DNA from: Oreohelix idahoensis
Taxonomy: Eukaryota; Mollusca; Gastropoda; Stylommatophora; Oreohelicidae
DNA length: 64,000 nt
NCBI GenBank assembly: GCA_024509875.1
Contig: JAMPIV010019876.1
Span: 1-64,000, forward strand
Direction of reading: 5' to 3'
Positions 56,671 to 64,000 of the stretch are shown piece by piece. A model generated the notes under the pieces. It saw only the letters and a program-made list of their open reading frames with translations. It was not told the origin of the DNA and did no database searches. A program made the translations under genes and the position numbers. The stretch's first letter is position 1. Each line of letters opens with the position of its first letter.

Positions 56671-57484
56671 ATGCCTACGACATGTGTGAACAGTGCTAAT
56701 AATTTCTGTTATATATGTGGGGAGGTGACATTTCTATCACAAAAACGAAATATAACTAAAGTGATTAAGAAGGCGTACAGTTTGTATTTTGGCTGCAGAA
56801 TAGGAGATCAAGATAAGAGCTGGGCGCCACACATATGCTGCAATACATGTGCAGCACATCTTAAACTGTGGTTGACTGGCAAAAGGCAAGCAATGCCTAT
56901 TGCAGTCCCAATGATTTGGAGAGAGCCCACTGATCATCTCAACAACTGTTACTTTTGCATGGTCCCTCCAATTGGGAAAGGCATATCAAAGAAGAAAAAA
57001 TGGACTTTGGAATATCCAAACATCCCCTCTGCAATACGTCCGGTACCACATGGCGATGACCTACCAGTTCCCAAAGTGCCAGAATCATTTTCAGCTGCTT
57101 CCACTGATGAAGAAGAAGACATTGGAGGTTCTGAACCATCAACCTCAAGCGACCCAGATTTTGAGCAAACTACATCCACTAACCCAAGGTGAACTGAATG
57201 ATCTTGTAAGAGATCTGAATTTACCGAAGAACAAGGCGGGGCTTTTGGGTTCCAGATTGCAACATTGGAATCTCCTGGCAGAAGATGTTACAATTTCTGT
57301 GTATAGGAACCGCCAGAAGCCTATTATTACATTCTTTTTCAAAGAGGGTGACCTTTCTGCGTGCCACAACATTTCTGGTTTAATGGCAGCCCTCAAAATC
57401 AATTACATACCGGAAGAGTGGAGGCTTCTCATTGATTCATCCAAGACGAGTTTTAAAGCTGTTGTGTTGAATAATGGTAATGTG
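56671..57484 (+). pseudogene. Cysteine-rich unnamed family protein, frameshifted and 3'-truncated
   Basis: First frame 56671-57192 (173 codons): paired Cys motifs (CYICG, then CCNTCAAHL and NNCYFC) that look like a zinc-binding fold, the block FGCRIGDQDKSWAPHICC, then PSAIRPVPHGDDLPVPKVP and an acidic Ser-rich tail (STDEEEDIGGSEPSTSS). The next frame, through about 57484, continues with LTQGELNDLVRDLNL, AGLLGSRLQHWNLL and PEEWRLLIDSSKTSFKAVVL. I recall this order of blocks from a dispersed invertebrate protein family without an established name, so the two pieces are one gene with a frameshift (or small intron) near 57165-57180. It is cut at NGNV by the LTR of element C at 57485. Function unknown. 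Confidence 0.7.
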
Positions 57485-60085
57485 TGTCGTAGATTTTTAG
57501 ATAGGAGAATTTAAGACTTGGGTTGGTCCCTTCTGAATAGAGTGGAATGAGTGAGAGTCACAGTGTGAGTTAGTAAAGGAAATAGATACCACAAGTGAGA
57601 TGATAGAATAGTGATAGAGGCTGTCTCTGAGATGCGAGAAAATCTTCTCTCTCTCTCTCACCTATCTTCTACGACAGATTTTTTAGCAGTCAGACAGTCT
57701 ACCACATATACATATATTACATATATTATATCTACTCACGGGCACGCACATACACGTGACGACGGTTACACACACAGACGTGGGAAATCTATACCAATGA
57801 TTATATAAATATTTAGAACGAGCTGACCAGCACACTGATTTAATTTATGGGTAAGTTTATTTATCATTTATTAAACTTACGACACAACATATAAATTTTT
57901 ACATCAAAAGAAAACATATACAAATAGTCATAAAAAATCAAGAAAATGCTACAAGGATGATAGCCCCGTTATGCCCTTAACTCTAGGTTTAGCCCACAGC
58001 CCCGTTAGGATGACAGATGATGGCCCCAAAGAATTAGAGATGCATATGGTTAGGGTCTAATATTGTCCCCCTTTCTAGAAGGTAAGAACTGACTTATGAC
58101 AGCAGTATCTATTCTAAAAGAACAATTACATTCAGCAGCAAATCTTTCTTCAGGAAAAATTACAAAAAAAGAATGAATGCATTAAACCAACGAACATCCT
58201 TCCGTCACTTTCACTCGGTTCTCTCACCCTTACCTAAAACTTGATGTTGTTCACCGTCTGGCGCAACCTTAGGACACTTCTCTACAGTGAATCTGGATTC
58301 TTTGGATAAAGCGAATCCCAGCTCTACAAATACAGGTTTTCTTCCACTGTTTTCGGGGAGCGTTCGCTTCACCAGTTAAACTTTAGATTTACTATTAATG
58401 TCACTTTGATCAGGTTTGATAAGCAAGTTTAAACGGGCACACAGAGTTCCGAAAAAAAAAAAAACACGAGGATTCCCTTAATTTGGAAAAGATGACCAGT
58501 GGACAACTGCTCTCAACAGATAGTCTTGGTTCACTATCCACTCTTTCAATAGTGTTGGAAATGTAAATGTTAGTTCTTGCAATTATTCTCGCCGCCAGGC
58601 AGCATATACCTTTAAATTTGTGGAGCAATATGAACTGGCTCAAAAGCCCAATATATATATTTCTAGTCTTTAGGAACCGTTTGTGGGATTTGTATTACTG
58701 TCTATCTCTGATGGCATATGCACTGTCAGACGAGTGTTACTTGAAAAAAACCCCACGTGGTTAAAGATAGGAAATGTCTATGCTTCTCACAAGTATGTCC
58801 TTTTTACTAAACGCCAGCAAGTTTGGGTTCACCCCCAGAAATGACTGAATGAAGAAAAAAAACAACATACAATATACTATACAGAATATGTACTCGTTAA
58901 GATCTTACATATTAAACGGCAAGCCTACAGCTTGACTTATTATTATTAAAACTTCCCCGGAGATAAGTTATATTTAAAAAAATCATAAATCCTCATGAAT
59001 TTAGGAACACGTGCGTATTCCGTCAACATCTCATGAGGCTTCTAGCATTTATAAGTTAGTTTAGAAAAATATGATCTCGTCTAATTATTTAGCAGTAAAA
59101 TTAACTTCATTATAGCAACATTATTGTTTAATGCTAGAAATTATAATATTTCTGCTTTCCACTGAAACGCGTCACTAGAAAATAATACAGACTATATAAA
59201 TTAAGCACTCTGTTCAAAGAAACTAGTTAAAATGAAATAAGCGACTTAACACTTTATCACTTCACAAAATACTAGATATCTATTATATTTATCTCACCCC
59301 AGCACTACGGTAACACCACGACTAGGATAATTCACTAGATAGGTAGTTAGAAGCTCGTCACAAATCTGACGAGAACTATGAAATACGCTATAAAGCTTCA
59401 TACACTAGCACGCGTGTTCCATCTACTGAGATGTTGGAGACTGAAATGAAATCAGATTTCAGCTCTAGGGTGGATATTTGAAAACAAGGGCAAACAATCC
59501 CACATTTTCTCAAACTCCGAAATCATCTCCCCTTTACGTGTACAACACCTTACATTTAACATTACCATTACTAGACGTCTTACATAGCTGACACTTCTGC
59601 GTTTCCCCACCTCGCGCTGACCAGGCCAACAGTGGGTGCCGTTTGCCGCTGCTATTCCCAGACAGTTGTCTCGAACTGCGACTAAAAGGTGTAAATTATC
59701 GCTCCTACCTGAGCGTTCGGCCGATGCACTTCCGTTGTGACCGGTGAAAGATGCAGACAATATGACACCTCTAGGTCTAGCGAAACGAATATTCACAGCT
59801 TATATCGACCAGTACGGGGAATGCTGCAGACTTAAGTCTGCTCTATCGTGAGATAAGCGAAAGTCCCAGTTTCGTTTTCACTGACATCTACGCAATAGAA
59901 TTACGTATCCCAGTATGAGAAAGAACAAGGTAAAGTTTGAGAATACTGAAGAAAATATTTTTCGCACCCGAGTGATGCGAAAAATACAGGAAAAACAAGT
60001 ACGGAAAGATAATAAAATAAAAAAAAATCCGGTAAGAGAATAGGAAGAAGATCTAGGTAATTTAATGAACAAAACCCACGTGACA
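57485..60085 (-). repeat. 3' LTR of element C (about 2.6 kb)
   Basis: The left end TGTCGTAGATTTTTAG aligns with TGTCGTAATTTTTTAT in element A. The right end (plus strand) is CCCACGTGACA, element sense TGTCACGTGGG, preceded by a purine tract AAAGGGGGGACG (plus 60086-60101). Length is similar to the LTR of A. The second LTR is not available for dating. Confidence 0.7.
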
Positions 60086-60215
60086 GGACGTCCCCCCTTT
60101 AGATATGGAAGCACTCCATGTCTACGTTATGGAATTAGATTTCCTATAACCGTAGCTTCGGGGTGTCTGTCTTCTTCCCTCTCCTCTTCCCCCTCCATCT
60201 CTTTCCAATTCCTAC

Positions 60216-61943
60216 TCATGAAGTCTGTCCCGACGTTTCCTTCCTTTGGAATGTCTCCCATGCGCGCTTGAAAGAGCGTCGCCGCTTCTGACATTTTTGA
60301 AAGATTTCCTGTGATAGCGGTGGAATATCCCTGCCACTATCATCATCTTCGTCAGCTCTGGCGATCGTCAGGAGATGGTCGGAGGTCGGCACCGGTCTTT
60401 CCAAGTATCTCTTTAAGAGATTTAAATGGAAAACCTTCTCCATTCCTTGAATAGATATCTGGTAGTTAGCCTTAGAAATCTTTTTCAGGACGGTAAACGG
60501 CCCTTGCCATCCGATCTTCAGTTGGTTGTTTCCGGTAGGGAGTAACACCAAAACTTTCTCTCCTGCTTCTAGTTCTCGTTCTTTCACGACTTTCCTGTAT
60601 CGGTTAGCGTGCTTTGTGCGTGCTCGCTTAAAGTTAGTCGTTGCTAGGTCCCACCCTAGTTTCAACCTTTCCTTTAAAGCCGACACATATTTACTTGCTG
60701 AGACAACTGTCTCATCCGCCTTCTCGTCTGTCAGAGACTGAAGTAAGGCTTCAAGCGGGCCCTTAATGGGTCTGCCGAATAAGAGTGTAGCTGGCGGAAA
60801 TCCTGTGGAAGTATGAGGAGATTCTCTGTAGCCAAATAAAGCTCCAGGAATACAAAGATCCCAATCTTCAGGTTTCACTTGTGCCAGTTTACTTAGCATC
60901 ATGTTGAGGTTTCCATTAGCACGTTCCACGAGCCCATTTCCGGCCGGAGTATATGGCTTAGTGTGGATGTGTTGGGTCCTCAAGATCTTCACGATCTCAT
61001 CCATCAACAGGTTTCGGTATGGAGATCCGTTATCCGTCAACACTTGTTGAGGGAATCCCAACCGAGTGAAAATCTGCACGAGGGCTTCTGCGACATGCTT
61101 GGCATCTGCGCATGTTAGCGGGATAGCTTCTGCCCATAAAGTGCATGTATCGACTAAGGTCAGGATGAACCTGTTCCTTCTTTTAGTCCTTTCGAAAGGC
61201 CCTAAAATGTCGATCACAACCCGTTCGAATGGTGTTCCCATTATTGGCATTTCACCCAAAGAGACTGGGGGTGCTCGTTGCTTGGGTGGCACACGTTGGC
61301 ACTGGGCACAGGATTTGACATATCTGATAACATCAGTATTTACTCCTGGCCACCAATAATGAGTGGTTATCCGTTGGTTTGTGGCGTTCTGTCCCATATG
61401 TCCGCTGAAGGGAAGAGAGTGCCCCATTTCTAGGATTTGGCTTCTGTACTGTTTCGGTACTAGGAGCTGGTTGTAACCTTGATCAGGCTTGCCCATTCTG
61501 CGATACAGTACGCCATCCTTAGAAAAAATGTCCCCGTGCTGTCTGGGTTCCTTAGCCATGGGCAGTTTCCTAAAGCAGGGTGCCAAGGTAGGATCCTTTT
61601 GTTGCGCTTCTCTAAGTTTCATGGGTAACAAATTAGGCGCAGGCTCCCGTTCCTTTTTGGGTTGCCCTCTTGTAGTTACTGCTGCCACAATCGGCTCTTC
61701 CGGTTTCCCAATACACACGTATCTCCCGCCAAGTATGACTGGGTAGATGGGATCATCCATAACAGCCGCTTTGATCACGCCTCTGACAAAATCAGAGTGG
61801 ATCTCCACCAATGCGATGGGAAGCGCTGTAGGTGCATCACTCTTACGAACTCCACAAAATTGGACGGTCTCTGCTGTCTCTTGACCGGGTTTGACCAGGT
61901 TTCTGGCAACAATGCAATCATAAGAAAGCCCCGTGTCAAATAA
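60216..61943 (-). CDS. Element C protease-integrase polyprotein
   Basis: The frame is the same as gag; it is open from the codon after a TGA at 61944-61946. It begins with the protease active site LFDTGLSYDC, then DDPIYPVILGGRYVCIG, then the integrase zinc finger (FSGHMGQNATNQRITTHYWW, SCAQCQRV) and a complete catalytic core (VIDILGPFE, TDNGSPYRN, NGLVERANG), STGFPPATLLFGRP and GPY/F (KIGWQGPFTVLKKI). After VERPVPTSDHLL and an acidic linker it loses similarity and ends at 60216. Where A continues into RT, C has only a Lys/Arg-rich tail. All integrase catalytic residues are present. Confidence 0.9.
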   Translation of the reverse strand, partial: LFDTGLSYDCIVARNLVKPGQETAETVQFCGVRKSDAPTALPIALVEIHSDFVRGVIKAAVMDDPIYPVILGGRYVCIGKPEEPIVAAVTTRGQPKKEREPAPNLLPMKLREAQQKDPTLAPCFRKLPMAKEPRQHGDIFSKDGVLYRRMGKPDQGYNQLLVPKQYRSQILEMGHSLPFSGHMGQNATNQRITTHYWWPGVNTDVIRYVKSCAQCQRVPPKQRAPPVSLGEMPIMGTPFERVVIDILGPFERTKRRNRFILTLVDTCTLWAEAIPLTCADAKHVAEALVQIFTRLGFPQQVLTDNGSPYRNLLMDEIVKILRTQHIHTKPYTPAGNGLVERANGNLNMMLSKLAQVKPEDWDLCIPGALFGYRESPHTSTGFPPATLLFGRPIKGPLEALLQSLTDEKADETVVSASKYVSALKERLKLGWDLATTNFKRARTKHANRYRKVVKERELEAGEKVLVLLPTGNNQLKIGWQGPFTVLKKISKANYQISIQGMEKVFHLNLLKRYLERPVPTSDHLLTIARADEDDDSGRDIPPLSQEIFQKCQKRRRSFKRAWETFQRKETSGQTS

Positions 61944-63250
61944 TCAAGAAGTTTGAGAACCGTTCAAAGTAACAGTACCTCGCGTTGAGGGTCCATCCCC
62001 AACAGGTTGAGAATCACTGTCAATAATTCCGCCTTGCGAGACTGTTAATAAGCATCCGATGCGTTTCGGCTCGGTGTGCTCGGTCTGATCATATGTCCCG
62101 TGCTCAGGGGTTCTCCCTTTGCCACCTTGTCCTTTCTGGCTACGCTGCCATGTAGGGCGGTCGGGTTGATCGGACTGTTTGGGGTGGTTGGGGTACTTGT
62201 TCTTGTAGAACTTGGATTTCTCAGGAGGGGGGTTTTGAGGTCCAGTTTCTCTGTGGTTATTTAGGTTAGAAGCCTGAGAAGATTGCTCTAGGTTATGTTT
62301 TCGAAAATGCTCCTCTGTCGGTTTCCGCTTTGTGGCCGGTAGTTCAGCCAGCGCATTATGGTAACGCTCAGACTTCTCTAGGATGTCTTCGAGCTTTTCT
62401 GCACCCTGCTCAGCTAGAAATCTCCGGGTATCTGCAGACAAAGTGTTCTTTATTTGTTCTGTTAAAACAAATTCCTCAAGACCTTCATAGGTAGAGGGGA
62501 GCTGCGAGAGCTCAAGGCACTTTGTCAAATATCCCTTCAAACGAGATGAGAACTGCTGAAAAGTTTCAGAATTCTCTTTCCGGCTGTTGCGAAACAGTTG
62601 CAAAAATTTGCGAGCGTTCATTTCAAAGCGCTCCAGTAACGCTTTCTTCAACAGATCATAGTTGTCTTGTTGGCTGCTTTCCAGTTTGGCGTAAACATCA
62701 TACGCAGAACTTTTCAAAGCCTGGGAAAGCTTCATGTTCCAACGCGACCTCTCTAAACCGTACAGAGTTGCAATTTTCTCAAATTTTTCTAGCCAAGTGT
62801 CAATCTTCTCATTTGGACAAGGGAAAGATTCTAGCGGAAAAGACATAGCAGTGAGATGAGTAGATTGAGTGTTAGAAGGATCAGTTAAGGAGGAATGAGG
62901 AGAAGACTCTCCATTTCTGGAGGTAGAGGCAGCACCACGGCTTTGGAACTCTAGAGTTTTAATCGCCAGCTCATGCTGTCGTCGTTGCTCATTTTCTCTT
63001 TCCTCATGCTGTCTCTCCTTCTCCTTCTCTCTTTCCTCATGCTGCATCCTGCGAATTTCCATTTCCTCATCCATCTTCCACTGCTCTCTAGCTTCGGCTG
63101 CTTCTTTTTCCTCTTTAGCTTCAGCTGCTTTCTCTCCGCATCATATCTCTCAAGTTCGTCTCTGACAAATGCTTTCGCTTCCTCTCCTTCCAGTCCCTCC
63201 TCTCTCGCTTCGTCCCTGAGGAGTTGTCTAAGTTTTGCCCTCTCGGCCAT
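61944..63250 (-). pseudogene. Element C gag
   Basis: Start at 63250 (MAERAKLRQLLRDEAREEG). One frameshift near 63130 leads to the 376-codon frame 63074-61944. Residues 1-40 of that frame are a charged coiled-coil-like stretch (REKEKERQHEERENEQRRQHE). The capsid-like region follows (FPLESFPCPNEKIDTWLEKF, RSRWNMKLSQALKSSAYDVY, LLKKALLERFEMNARKFLQLF, FVLTEQIKNTLSADTRRFLAE). The tail is Gly/Gln/Arg-rich with no CCHC knuckle. It ends at a TGA directly before the protease, where A has a Cys codon. Confidence 0.85.
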
Positions 63251-64000
63251 ATTATGTCAGTGACTGAAACAAGTCAAGAAAGAAAAGAAGAAAGGATACA
63301 CTGGTTCCTACCACTACGAGAAACAAATTTCCAAAACTTCAAAAGATGATATCCTTAACCCTGGGATACCTCCTCCAAAAATAAAAATCTAACTATCGCT
63401 GCTATTAATCGGCAATAAAGCACCTAATGCAAAACACGACTACGCCAACTAAATGGTAGTTAAGATTAATCCCTGAAAAATAAGTAGCTACAGTGGAAAA
63501 GCAAAATAATTATTGCAAAAAAAAATTTCGGAGAAAAAAAAAATCCCCTTAATTTTAAATCCACTATCAAGTTCACCCCTGAAGACAGTTAGGGTGAGGG
63601 AGGCAATTAATCTGGACAAATAGTCCGAAACGCACTCCTTAGCTTTGCTCAAACACCTACTACTTCAGAACCCGTGTGAATATTATACACTCACGAAACT
63701 TTACCAGCGTTGAGTATTACAAAATCAGTAATTAACATATATTCCGACAATCAACCTGTAACTCAAATGTATATTATTCAAAATGCTGTGGAAAAAAAAA
63801 AACTTATCAGTTTGTGTGGTCAGCACGCCCAAAAACAGATCGTTAGTCTAGGGGATAAATAATTTTATTTTTAAAGATACAAAACTCCACAAGACAATCA
63901 CACTCTTACTCTATATCAGAATAAAGAATCTTTAAAACGAGCTGATATTTGTCGTCTCGTCTTCCTATTCTACAGTCAAAAATCCGTCGGGCGAGACCAC
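63251..64000 (-). other. Element C 5' leader and start of 5' LTR
   Basis: Non-coding AT-rich leader matching the leader of element A in parts. The LTR edge may be at 63950 (TGTCGT), but the following 45 bases do not resemble the 3' LTR start well, so the boundary is uncertain. Confidence 0.4.

Larger units (their letters stand above)
57485..64000 (-). mobile_element. Element C: Gmr1-type element lacking reverse transcriptase
   Basis: Same family as element A by gag, protease and integrase similarity and by LTR similarity. LTR 57485-60085, interior 60086-63949, with the 5' LTR expected to begin near 63950 but almost wholly outside the window. The interior encodes gag, protease, integrase and GPY/F and then, within about 300 bp, reaches the LTR: there is no RT or RNase H. 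It inserted into the cysteine-rich gene. Confidence 0.85.

Overview
This window is eukaryotic and almost entirely repeats. I see no bacterial features, no rRNA and no convincing single-copy host gene. The mix points to an invertebrate metazoan: INT-first Ty3/gypsy elements, RTE-like LINEs, an R2/HERO-like LINE, a mariner, a Ginger1-like relic, tRNA-derived SINEs and long (TA)n and poly-G tracts. I lean towards a mollusc, perhaps a cephalopod, but that is inference from repeat style and not from a marker gene.

Layout. 1-9770: element A, a decayed Gmr1-type Ty3/gypsy element on the minus strand with very long (about 2.6 kb) LTRs, inserted in a LINE. 9771-24365: mostly non-coding, with a LINE carrying a restriction-like endonuclease (13697-15121), SINEs and LINE fragments, one with a clean 13-bp target duplication. 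24366-26430: an RTE-like LINE split by two later insertions, each with a perfect 12-bp target duplication. 26440-29330: a Ginger1-like DNA transposon relic (integrase plus OTU protease) split by a full-length mariner (26916-28235). 30235-39659: element B, a young Gmr1-type element with nearly identical 1236-bp LTRs, carrying a nested LINE in its RNase H. 39660-49418: SINEs, palindromic repeats, (TA)n arrays and a solo LTR inside a (TA)n array. 49419-55652: element D, 642-bp terminal direct repeats differing at one visible site, enclosing two overlapping ORFs that I cannot assign to any family and about 3.1 kb without coding sequence. 56595-57484: a TATA-driven, frameshifted cysteine-rich gene cut off by the LTR of element C. 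57485-64000: element C, same family as A, keeping gag-protease-integrase but lacking reverse transcriptase and RNase H.

How the parts relate. In A and B the integrase lies before the reverse transcriptase, the reverse of normal Ty3/gypsy order and the hallmark of the Gmr1 group; C keeps the same gag-PR-INT part. Because integrase comes first, loss of the 3' half of pol in C leaves a gag-PR-INT polyprotein. Nesting gives a relative order of events: Ginger1 before mariner; host LINE before its SINE-like and LINE passengers; B before its LINE passenger; the cysteine-rich gene before C. Element D is the best candidate for something undescribed. Several frameshifts lie at homopolymers or short indels, so sequence error is a live alternative for some of the breaks.
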